From Sodiomyces alkalinus F11 (taxonomy: Eukaryota; Ascomycota; Sordariomycetes; Glomerellales; Plectosphaerellaceae), in NCBI RefSeq assembly GCF_003711515.1, contig NW_021167079.1:7000385-7064384 (forward strand): a stretch of DNA of 64,000 bases. The letters run 5' to 3'. A model generated the notes under the pieces. The model was not told the DNA's origin and made no database searches. It saw only the letters and a list, made by a program, of their open reading frames with translations. The translations under genes and the position numbers were made by a program. Numbering within the stretch: position 1 is the first letter of the stretch; the number at the start of each line of letters is the position of its first letter. Shown one piece after another: positions 9,550 to 18,823 of this stretch.

Positions 9550-11208
9550 ATGACGGCCCGACGCCCGATCAACATCGACCTTTCCGACGATTCCGATTCC
9601 GAAGGGGAGGAGAATGACGCCGTTGAAGAGGCCGGGTTCTTTGATCTCGAGGCCCACGAAGACGACGATCGCAGCTACGATTCCGACGCGGCGTCCGGCT
9701 CGAGTGTCACCTCCGATGGAACAGGCGCGCAATTCCACCTATTCGGGAAGCTACCCGCTGAGCTGCGGAACCACATCTGGTCCTTCTTCTGCCCGGACCT
9801 CGCCCGCAGACCTCGTCTGCTCATTTTCTTCTTGGAGAGCTGCGAGGGACGTGCCGGATGGAGTCCCGACGCGTCCATGGCTCTAGTGTATACAACGAAT
9901 TTGACCCGTTGCCTGATGGCCACGCACCACGAGAGCCGCGCACTGGCCCTGAGGCGATTTCCCGACTCTCTCAAGTTCAAGAGCCACGATGAGGACGCCT
10001 ACGTTCGCTTCAACAAGGAGACGGACATTGTCTACCTCAGCATTCACTCCATCACGAACCGTCAGATGTTTAGTCCGGATTCCATGACGGTTCTTCCTGG
10101 CTTCACCGACCAGGTTGCCAACCTGGCGGTTGAACTTGGCGAATTAGACAGGCACGAACTCATTGTTCCTCACTCCACTTCGTACTTCCTCCACCGGCAC
10201 TTTTTATCCGCCTTCACCGAACTCAAGACCTTTTACACCTCTGTCGACTACCAGGATGTTTCCACCGCCAAGGCACTGTGGGCTGTCTCCCCCGACCATA
10301 CCGAGCGCTTCATGGTTCCCTTTGAGCAAGGAGAATACGGCATGTCTATCGACTACATTTACCGGTGGCATAAAGCAGACGTTCCTTGCGAGTTTGAAGG
10401 ACCCTGCAACGCGTTGAGCGATGGCCCGATGAGCGTCAGCGGTTCAGAGAGGTTGATCTGGCACATTCAGGTGCTACTGGAGATCGCGGGCTTGCCCTCC
10501 CGCGCCGACTGCCTGCGTCGCGTCAAGCACCTGCCCATGATGTTCTTCTCCCACAGATCGTACGAGGCGGAGTTGAAGTACCGGCATGACGTGGTGGCAG
10601 CCGGTGGAGAGCTCTCAGACTCGGACGACGGCTGGGGCTTGCCGACCGGCGACGAGTTGGCATACGCCGATGGGGAGTTCACGGATGGGGATGAGTCCGA
10701 GACCGACGGCGGCTATGGCTTGCCCACCGACGACCAGTTGGGATACGCCGATGAGGAAGCCACGGATTGGGACGAATACGAGAGCGAGGGTATCGACGAC
10801 GGCAGCATTCATGATGATGAACTCGAAACAGACGACGACGGCGTGTACGAACCCGGCTTGTCCGCCCCGGTCGTCGACCTTACCTCCGACGGGGATCCCG
10901 ACAACCACTACCAGGGCTTCTCGCCGCTTCGGGGCAGCGGTGGAAGCGACGACGCATCAGATGATTCCAGCCATGCCGGTGGCGATTCGGAAGGTGGCGC
11001 ACCTGCCACGTTGCCGTTTCGACGGCCGGCTAAGCGTCCCCTCGTAATAGACGACAGCGATGAGGACGAAGAGACAATAGGAGATGCCAACAACGCTGAT
11101 GGAGCTGTGGAGGACGACGTGCCTGCTGCGCCTGCTGCGTCGCGACCTCGAAGGATGGCCAGCCGCCGCCGCGTTGTGGATGACAGCGACGACAGTGACG
11201 GAGATTGA
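9550..11208 (+). CDS. Acidic 2EXR-domain protein with SUMO-interaction-like motifs
   Basis: A single-exon protein of 552 residues starting in a clean context (ACC-ATG). Residues about 58-140 match the fungal 2EXR domain: FHLFGKLPAELRNHIWSFF and, further on, the LMATHHESRALALRRF block. 2EXR is an F-box-like helical domain of unknown biochemical role, expanded in plant-associated ascomycetes. The C-terminal half (about 355-552) is disordered and extremely acidic. It contains a near-duplication of about 25 residues around GLPTGDELAYAD and GLPTDDQLGYAD. Four short hydrophobic cores followed by Ser/Asp/Glu resemble SUMO-interacting motifs: INIDLSDDSDSE (residue 7), VVDLTSDGD (about 440), LVIDDSDEDEE (about 497) and RVVDDSDDSDGD (about 541). 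No signal peptide or membrane segment is present, so a nuclear or cytosolic location is inferred. Function is unknown. Confidence 0.82.
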   Translation: MTARRPINIDLSDDSDSEGEENDAVEEAGFFDLEAHEDDDRSYDSDAASGSSVTSDGTGAQFHLFGKLPAELRNHIWSFFCPDLARRPRLLIFFLESCEGRAGWSPDASMALVYTTNLTRCLMATHHESRALALRRFPDSLKFKSHDEDAYVRFNKETDIVYLSIHSITNRQMFSPDSMTVLPGFTDQVANLAVELGELDRHELIVPHSTSYFLHRHFLSAFTELKTFYTSVDYQDVSTAKALWAVSPDHTERFMVPFEQGEYGMSIDYIYRWHKADVPCEFEGPCNALSDGPMSVSGSERLIWHIQVLLEIAGLPSRADCLRRVKHLPMMFFSHRSYEAELKYRHDVVAAGGELSDSDDGWGLPTGDELAYADGEFTDGDESETDGGYGLPTDDQLGYADEEATDWDEYESEGIDDGSIHDDELETDDDGVYEPGLSAPVVDLTSDGDPDNHYQGFSPLRGSGGSDDASDDSSHAGGDSEGGAPATLPFRRPAKRPLVIDDSDEDEETIGDANNADGAVEDDVPAAPAASRPRRMASRRRVVDDSDDSDGD

Positions 11209-12676
11209 CGAGCACGGACGGTTGGATGGCCTACACTACTGGTTCCCCCCTTGGATCTCTACCAATTCTGCCTTCAACGATGAAAGGCGGTGGTGGCTCA
11301 GCTCGTCAACTGTCTACGCGTGACCACCTACTTTTGCTAATGATTGCGTATTTTTGACTGCTGGCCCTTGTATTTATGGCGTTATTGCGAACCTAGGTAC
11401 ACACAAGGACATAAGGGAGGCAAATACACCCCGACGGATATTTCGTGCGGGGAACTAATGCGGGGGAATTGGTGCGGGGAAACACCGAGGTTTCTGTGGT
11501 GAATACGACCATGTTCGCTAGGATATCGGCCGAACTATGTGTACAAAAGACCGGTATCGCCGGCATCTTAATTACCTTCCATGGCTCCCACTCGCCTCTC
11601 CTTTTACCTGATCCGATCCCTGTGCTCTGGGTTGCTAACCCCCTTCGGATATGCAGCGCCCAGGTCCATACATCAACGCCGAGGTGTCTGGAGGCGGCTA
11701 CCCCGGTTGGCTGACCCGCGCTCCCGGTCCCCTGAGAACAAGCAGGGAGGAGTACCTTAACGCCACTGACCTGTACGTGTTGCTCTTCTATCTTCCGTTT
11801 CCTCTCCTCTCTTCCCTTGCTTGTCACTATGTAAATACCCCTAGCCATGCATGTATGTATACATGATACTTCGTGAGTCAGCCTTAAATTGGGACTTTCT
11901 TACTAAGGTAGTTGTTGCCACTTGCCTGTGGCTTTTGATCCCGTTCATGTACTGTACATATTCTGTGAAGTAGCTGTACGTGTACAGTCTACCTGTTACC
12001 AAGTCACCACTCTCAGAAAGGCAAGGTGTAAGTTGTACATTAAGATTGTGATTGCTTGTGTTACTGGGCTTTCTTACACGGTACGGAGTAGGGGATAAAT
12101 TATAATATGATGATAAGAGCAGGGAATGTCTAAACTCACCACAAGGTCCACGACCATCCCAGCAGTCCCTTCTGGGGCCATGGATATTTCAAGGGTCTCT
12201 TTTAGACTACGTAACTTCACAGATCTAAAGACACCCAGATACATTTGGTGGCTTGCTTTTAGTGGTTGGCAACCCCCAGCGTGGCTTGGTGGCTCAAAGC
12301 ATCAACTCCAGAATACGCCGTATAGAGTGTCTATCTTGGGAATACGAGGTAACGAGAGCCTGTTTCCCGCTATGGCATTCCCGGTAACTCCACTGAAGCG
12401 ACGAACGAGGTCGAGGCAAAACCAACAAGGGTAAGAAAGTACATTGAAAATTACATGTATATAAGTTATAACAACGTGGCCGACCTCGTATTATGTTGTC
12501 TTCCACCTGTCATTCATTTTGATCTCTCGTCCTCTGCAACTCTGTCTTCCCGAACAATCTCCCACCGGTCGAACTGTCGAACTGTTGTCCCGTCTGCGAC
12601 TGAGACCGACGACAGCAACGAGAACGACGACATCAACCACAAGAACGATTCTGGCCGTTTCAGTGCCACCGCGCCC
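11209..12676. other. Intergenic region containing a GH35 relic
   Basis: 1.47 kb between the 2EXR gene and the NLP gene. The only recognisable coding similarity is the single relic exon at 11657-11785. The rest is AT-richer, with no coherent frame; from about 12500 it forms the CA-rich leader of the NLP gene. Confidence 0.55.
11657..11785 (+). pseudogene. Single-exon relic of a GH35 beta-galactosidase
   Basis: About 43 codons read [19 protein letters not shown] followed by TRAPGPLRT and [10 protein letters not shown]. This is the highly conserved substrate-pocket block of fungal family-35 beta-galactosidases, where the motif is [10 protein letters not shown]...GGGFPGWL...LRT...YLNATD. A branch-point-like TTGCTAAC and an acceptor ATATGCAG lie immediately before it, and GTACGT, a possible donor, immediately after. 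No flanking GH35 exon can be found in any frame on either side, so this is a fragment of a once intact gene, about 1,000 residues in its relatives. The reading frame has no internal stop, so the loss is probably recent or the piece was captured by rearrangement. Confidence 0.8.
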
Positions 12677-13901
12677 ATGCGCGCCCTTTCCTACGCCATC
12701 GTAGGGCTCCTCGGGGCCCTGGTGGCCCTCGGCGAGATCCTCAGGCCTCTCCCCGAAAGCGCAGACCCGATGGACCTGAAGTACCAGCCATACCTCGACT
12801 TTGACCTGGACAGCTGCTATAATACGGCTGCCGTCAACATTGTGGGTAGACGGAATCGGGGGGCGACGAAGCCTAGCGGCCAAATCAGTGGCAACTGTCG
12901 CTGGCGCCAGCAGCTGTTGAACAGCAACGCGTACGCACGCCGACGATGCAATAATGGTGTGTGCGCCATTATGTGGGTTTCCCTTTTTCCCCTTTTCCCT
13001 TTTCTTCTTCTTTTTCTTCTGTCACTCTTCTGTCGGGTTATATATATATATATATTCCGTTTCTACCTATATGTGGTCGCCACTTTCCCCTGTCTCTGGC
13101 TCCTATACTAACACAACCCCCCTCTTGCTCCTTGTCCCTAGGTACGCATATTACTTCGAAAAGGACCAGAGACACCCAATAACCTTCCTACACGGTCACA
13201 ACCACGACTGGGAGAACGTCGTCGTCTTCATCAAGAAGGGCAGGATCGTGCGCGTCGCGCCATCGTGCGGGAAAGACTACGTCGAGGCGCAGAACTTTGA
13301 CTTCTACGTCCTGAACGGCACGCACCCCCTCGTCGTCTACCACAAGGGGTTTGGCGAGGCGCACTGCATGCGCCAGGCCCGCCGCCCGGACATCGAGCAG
13401 GTCGAGAACCACTTCGGCCACTGGTACCGCAGCCCGCTCGTCAGCTGGAACAGGTGGCCCAGCCCGGGGCTGCGGGACCTCTTACAGACATTTATAAGGG
13501 CCCAGCCCAGAATCGTCAATGGCCAGTTTGGCGATTCGCTGCACGCGGCTATCAACCAGAGGAATCCTCTGCCCGAATTCGACCCCTATCTCGACCGGGA
13601 GGGACCGCCTATCGAGGACGTTGGGGATCCTTATGATGTGGTGGAGGAGGAGGAGGAGGTGGAGGAGGAGGTGGTAGAGAAGAAGAAGAAGGGGGAGGAG
13701 GAGGAGGTAGAGGAGGTGGAGGTAGTAGAGGAGGTAGTGGTGGTAGAGCCGGAGGAGGAGGAGAAGAAGAAACCGAAGAAGAAGATAAGGAAGTTAAAGA
13801 TAAAGAAGAAGAAGCCGAAGGAGGAGGAGAAGAAGAAGAAGGATGAGCTGCCGGAGGGGATAACGCATCGGAAGATGGGGAATGACACTCCGGATGCGTA
13901 A
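12677..13901 (+). CDS. NLP (NPP1/necrosis-inducing family) secreted protein with charged C-terminal tail
   Basis: Two exons, join(12677..12972, 13142..13901), encode 351 residues. The 169-bp intron has donor GTGGGT, branch ATACTAAC and acceptor CCCTAG. A signal peptide covers about residues 1-20. The NPP1 domain (about 30-260) keeps the two cysteines of type 1 NLPs and the loop heptapeptide as GHNHDWE. The usual Arg is replaced by Asn, while the His, Asp and Glu that hold the cation are present. Family members act outside the cell on glycosylinositol phosphorylceramides of plant membranes, but many are non-toxic and activity cannot be read from sequence. After the domain comes an unusual tail of about 85 residues made almost only of Glu, Lys and Val, first acidic and then basic, encoded by GAG/AAG repeats. 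It is convergent with the flavin oxidase gene, 121 bp away. Confidence 0.85.
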
Positions 13902-14022
13902 CGATGGTATTCGATATCAAAGGAAGAAACCTAGAAAGAGAAGGTGAAGCGAAAAAAAAGCCAATCTTCGCAGAGAGCAACCCTGGTCTCACAATAGCAG
14001 CTTTGAGACTACAAATTTACAG

Positions 14023-15931
14023 TTACACGGCCTTGCACAGACGGGTGCCGTACTCGATCACCTCCCAATCCTCGGTGCCAGGTGTGGCGATGGAGTAGAA
14101 GACACCGTTGGGATCCCACTTCCGACGAATGCAGACCAACCTCTCATACACGTCGCCCCAGAAGGCCTCCTGCCAGTTTGGCTGGTAGGGATCGGCCCTG
14201 TAGAACAAGTTAGACGGCTTGCTGCTTCAAGTGGATGTTCAAGTGTACTCACTCGTTGATATACGTGAACCCCTCCGGGCCAGCCTCCCTCAACGCAGCA
14301 TCGACAGTATTGGTCAGGAGATCCTGAAGCTCAGCCTTCTTCTCCAGACTGGCGTCAACCGGCACAGGGACGATGCTGATGACGAAATCGGTGCTGTTGC
14401 GCCACTTGGGGTGCGTCGCGCTGTCGGCAGCAGAAGGCCATCCGTACCCCGGGTTGAACAAGTGGCCGATCACGACGCCCGTGTACGCCAAGTCCTCGCG
14501 GGGGCTGACGACAAGCTTGAAGGCATCGACAATGTCGTCGTTGCGCGCCGCCACGTCGTCGTGCGTGAAGGCCCAGCCGCCCGTCAGCGCGAAAGCCCCG
14601 GCGCCCTCGTCCTCGAACAGATCCATGTACAGCTCGAAGAAGGAGGCGAACTGCTTGCTCGTGGCCGTAAAGGGCACGCCGGCGGCGGTCAAGTCGGCCA
14701 GGATGGGCGCGACAATGGCGTCCAGCTCTTCGCGCGTCTTGCCGATGGCCACGTAGGGCCGGATGCGCAGCGTGAAGGGCGCCACCTCGTAGTAGACGTA
14801 CAGTCCGTGGTCGACGAGGTGGTTGGCGTAGCTGTGGAAGATACGCACGCCCTCCCACACCTGGTCCTCCGTCGTTCCCGGGACGGTGGCGTTGATGTAC
14901 AGCTCGCCGCCGGACGCCATCTCCTCCGGGTAGGTCCGGAAGGTGGCGGAGGTGACCACGGCGTAGGTAGACGGGCCGCCGCCCTTGAGGGCGTAGAAGA
15001 GGTCGGCGTTCTCGTCGGCGTTGGCGGTGACGAACTCCCCCTCGGCCGTGATGGCGTCGAACTCGAGCGCGTTGTCGGCCACCATGCCGTGCAGCGTGGT
15101 GAGCGGGCCGTGGCCGCCGCCGCCCACGAGCCCTCCCGCGATGCCGACGGTGGGACACTCGCCCGTGACGACGGCGACGTTGTGGGCGAAGGCCTGGCGC
15201 AGGAGGTCACGCCCTTGGATGCCGGCGCCTACCCTGACGGCGCCGCCGTCGTAGTCGCCGGCGCCGGTCCACGCGTCGATGAACTGGACGTCCTTGAAGC
15301 CGAAGGTGTTGATGATGAGGGCGCCCCAGCCGGTGCTGCGGCCGATGAAGTCGTGGCCCGTGTTGCGGATCACGAGGCGGAGGTTGTTCTCGCGCGCAAA
15401 GTCGATGCTGGCCTTGATGTGGTCTGTGGTCTGGGCCTCGATCACGTAGACGCCGTAGTAGCCAAGCGTGCAGGGCTCGTTCGGGTTGTTCGTCGGCGTG
15501 CAGGTGTGGTTGGTGAAATACTTCCACAGAAGAAGAGCTTGCTGCCCGGTGCTTCATGAGAGATGTGATCAGCAAGTTCTTCCTAGGAGCAACACTTGAA
15601 CTTACGACCATTCTTCATCCGCATAATTCTGCATCACATGCTGACACTCCTGTGCGTCGTACGTCTCGACCGTGCCCAGAGGCCCCTCGAAGGTGTTGTG
15701 GCAGGCGGCTTCGGGGGGGATGTGGACGTGCAGGTTCCCGTCGACGGTGTCGTTGAGGCTGCCCCAAGCATTTTGCTGCGGCCAGCATTCGTCGCCGGGA
15801 TAGCACTTGCAGGCATATTCCTTCCCCTCCCAGACTCGAGTGACCGGCGAATCCTGAGCCGCGATGGGCGTGGCCGCCAAAAGGACGGCGCTCAGCGCGA
15901 GCTTGAGGGCTGTTGACAGGGGCGGCACCAT
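14023..15931 (-). CDS. Secreted FAD-linked oxidoreductase (VAO/berberine-bridge-enzyme type)
   Basis: Three exons, complement(14023..14197, 14253..15551, 15606..15931), give 599 residues. The introns are 55 and 54 bp (GTGAGT...CTAAC...CTACAG and GTAAGT...CTGAT...ATGAAG). A signal peptide (about 1-25) ends PIAAQ. The PCMH-type FAD domain carries RNTGHDF, whose His175 is the predicted 8-alpha-histidyl FAD attachment site, and GECPTVG, whose Cys241 allows a second, 6-S-cysteinyl link. Bicovalent flavin is therefore predicted. The C-terminal BBE segment reads RRKWDPNGVFY. The N-terminal block ECQHVMQNYADEEW and the overall layout resemble fungal isoamyl-alcohol-oxidase/MreA-like proteins. Substrates in this family include oligosaccharides, alcohols and alkaloids; the substrate here is unknown. 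Without splicing, the N- and C-terminal exons are missed. Confidence 0.9.
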
Positions 15932-17463
15932 GATTATTACAGTTTATCGATCAAGCTCCAAATCGTGCTGGGTGCTGAAACGGTGCAGGATGCTGAAATC
16001 CGGGGGTGGGAAGTTGCACAGGGAACAGGCAAACGAGTCGTCGAAGGATCCGGTTCCAAGAGTCCAGATGGATATGGATCATGGACCTCGCAACGTGGGC
16101 AGCAAAGGGGGGGTTTTGTACGGAGTAGCGAGGGCCGGATGACGGGAAAAGTCCATGATATGAGAGCAAATATAGCGTACCAAAGCGAATGATAATATGG
16201 TCACGTACCCGAGGCTCTCATTCCGGCTGAATGATCCGTCCAAGCATTGTAACACTGGCGAATGCATTATACGAAAATATTGGTGGGAAAACAAGGGGGT
16301 GTCGGAGCTTTCTTTCCTGCACCAGAGTCGAGACCGACGTTTCTCGTGTCGCCCTGCCGGCGCGGTAGCTGAGGGTCCGGTACTGCTTTTTTGATTACAC
16401 CGTTGTAATCCATCATGCGTGGAAGTCTCCGTTCTAGGAATAGGGCTGCATTTGTTTGGCACTAGAAAAACGGGCGAAACGGGGCTAGACAGACAAGATT
16501 ATAGGGGGCGGCGGGCCAGCCAGTGTCGAGCTTCGGGGGAATTCAGACTCCTTCAGTTGTATCAGTGACGACTGGTATGTATGCATTTTGACGCCTGGGA
16601 CATCTCTCCCATTATCTTCACCTGATCACCCTCGCTATGATCATGTCCGTTTGTATTGCCCTCGAATGTTCGAAATTTCGCAATTTCCGATCTCTTCGGT
16701 TGCTGGAATTACCCCTGTCTAATAACTCAGGAACCACGTGACTTTTATATCGGGACGGGCCACTGACGATTCCCGTTATCTCGGTTCCCAAATCAGGGGA
16801 AGACCTTCTCGAAAGAGTACCGGTCTTCCGCCACCCCCTATTCGGTCTTCTTAAACCCTTTCTGGATTAGATAATCCACTACATCTCCACCACCCGAAAT
16901 TAGGTAGGTTTCCTAGGTTTTTCGATATACACAAACATAATCCAAAGAAACAGTATAGGGGTTAACCTCTTCTTAGCCGTGACCGTGAGATCCACGCTAC
17001 TAACTGCTCTATAGCTGGTAGTTGGTTTTATGGTAGTTCGGCTGACTTTTAGAGGCTAGAGGTAACTCGTACTGTTTCTTTGGATATATTTGTGTACATT
17101 AAGAAACCTAGAATTTCGGGTGGTGGAGATGTAGTGGATTATCTATCCAGAAAGGGTTTAAGAAGACCGAATAGGGGGTGGCGGAAGACCGGTACTCTTC
17201 TCGAAAGGTCTTTCTGTCCAAGTAGCGACAGCCGACAATGTTCAGCAAACATGCGGGGGGCACACAACCAAATCCGCATTCCCTCCTCTAAGAATGCTAT
17301 TTCCCTGGGGGCATCGTCTATAATCGTCGCGACAAAGTCAAAAGTCGACGACATGCCAAAGATATGTCGATATATATATAATATGCTCAACCAAATCCGT
17401 TTGCTTTGTTTGCGGCGAGTGAAGGAGAAACAATCAGACCCTGCTCTCTCTATGCGATCAGCT
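15932..17463. other. Intergenic region with a fold-back element
   Basis: The oxidase promoter (15932 to about 16200) is followed by AT-richer non-coding DNA and the 411-bp inverted-repeat element at 16801-17211. No protein-coding gene is supported. Frames in the right part belong to the element or to the 3' flank of FAD1. Confidence 0.55.
16801..17211. mobile_element. Fold-back (MITE-like) element with ~155-170-bp inverted arms
   Basis: Left arm 16801-16970 and right arm 17055-17211 are reverse complements with few mismatches and small indels, separated by about 84 bases. The outer ends read AGACCTTCTCGAAAGAGTAC and, in reverse complement on the right, AGACCTTTCGAGAAGAGTAC. The segment from CCGGTCTTCCGCC through AAACCCTTTCTGG is identical in both arms. 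There is no open reading frame of note, so it is non-autonomous. I could not fix a target-site duplication; CCCAAAT before CAG on the left and TCCAAGT after CTG on the right agree at 5 of 7 positions only. Confidence 0.8.
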
Positions 17464-18823
17464 TCATCTATCCCGACCCAGCCGTTCTTCCTCATCATCC
17501 GTCAACTCGTACGCAGGCCGAAACTCCTTTCCGTTCGCCCCTTCTTTCTTTAAATGGGGATTCGGGTGCGTATCGCGTCTTCCGCCTAGACTCGTGTAGC
17601 CCTTTCGGACTGTTAGTCCATTTTCTTTTCTGCGTGGGCTGCGATATCAAACTCACCTGGTCGTACAGAGGACAATACGGAGTGCCCAGATGCCGAATGA
17701 ACTAGAAGTAGTCATCAGTCTCAACTCGTTCCCCATCCTTTCCCTCTCCCATGATGGTGACAGTCGAGCGGCCAGGGGCGGCCCGGTCACAGAATAAATA
17801 TCAGACTTACAGCCCAAATCTCCACTGTTCAAGGGTGCAGAGTTAGCCAGTGGTCTGTCCGAAACAGCAAAAGTCCGGCTCTAGGCCGAGACGGAGTCCC
17901 GGGAGAGACGAAGAAAGACACCAGTAGGATAGATCTGCTCTTCTCTCAGACGTACCATAATGCCAGTCAATAACCGGATGAATCCGCATAAAAGGAGGCC
18001 ACCCGGCGTCCGTCGGGTCAAAATGCTTTAAATCCTCGCCATGCGGGTCTGTCCTCCGCGTCCCCACAAAGATGGCCCGTATGCTGGGTCGGTCCGCTAG
18101 ATACGCCTGCAGTCCTTGCTTCATCGGGAGGCTGTATCGGTTGATGTCTAGGTGGTATTCTTGCGCGGACGAGGCGACAAAGTCGTCGACTTCGGAGAAG
18201 GGGTGTTGGGAGACGATGTAGACGGCCTGGACCTTTTCCGGGAACGGCGCGGCGGGGTCGGAGGATGTGTTCGGGGGGTTCGTCGCGGTGCCGGTCGGGT
18301 TGCTTGGCGAGGGGAAGCGGTGGGGGAGGCAGGCGAGAATGATGAGGAGGAGGACGAGACCTGTAGATATCCGGCGTAAGCTTTCCGGTCCGGTTTGAAA
18401 GACACAAGAGCGATTGAGGGGGGAAAGGAGGGACGGATCCTGTCAAGGCACGTACAGTCTTTCCCTCCGTTATAGGATAAAGAAATCTCTTCCGGTCTTG
18501 TAAAATCAAAGGTTGTTTAGTGATTTTGTATTTGTCGAGGACGGGGGAGGAAAAACACACTGATACCGCTCCAATGCCTCCTCTGTTACGGCCATGGAGA
18601 CGCGCAGTCGTGACTGAAGGTCTCGGAGCAGAGGCGTTGTCGGCTCCTCTGCTAGGAAAGCATCGATCTTCTCCCTCAACTCCAAACACACTTCGCGCAA
18701 CGAGCGGGGGGCAGCATCAGCGCATCCTTTGGACTCGGCGGGGTAGCCGTTGCGCGACGGCTTCCCCTCGTAGGCGGCGGCAGCATCAGCAGCGTGTTCG
18801 TCGTGGTCTTGTTGTATCGTCAT
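17464..18823 (-). CDS. FAD1: FAD synthetase (FMN adenylyltransferase, Fad1)
   Basis: Catalyses FMN + ATP to FAD in the cytosol. I reconstruct six exons, complement(17464..17601, 17657..17701, 17811..17824, 17956..18360, 18456..18496, 18561..18823), giving 301 residues. All junctions are GT-AG (GTGTGT, GTACGT, GTACGT, GTAAGT, GTGAGT donors). Exon 4 is only 14 nt and exon 2 only 41 nt. The PAPS-reductase-like fold is shown by SLSYNGGKDC (residues 93-102, the PP-loop that binds the ATP phosphates), VYIVSQHPFSEV, VGTRRTDPHGEDL (about 200-212), the FDPTDAGWPPFMRIHP block with WHYVEIWAFIRHL, YCPLYDQGYTSLGG and RPAYEL. Yeast Fad1 is 306 residues, so length agrees. No unspliced reading frame shows the PP-loop and the rest together, so the gene is easy to miss. 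GGRRDTHPNP replaces the more usual GGTKDTHPNP. Confidence 0.92.

Noticed and set aside
11774..12000. Continuation of the GH35 gene after the relic exon
   Set aside because: All three frames were read; none shows the expected downstream GH35 block (VILYQPENEY-type motif).
14219..15559. 446-codon plus-strand frame over the flavin oxidase
   Set aside because: Antisense of a GC-rich conserved gene; no motif of its own.
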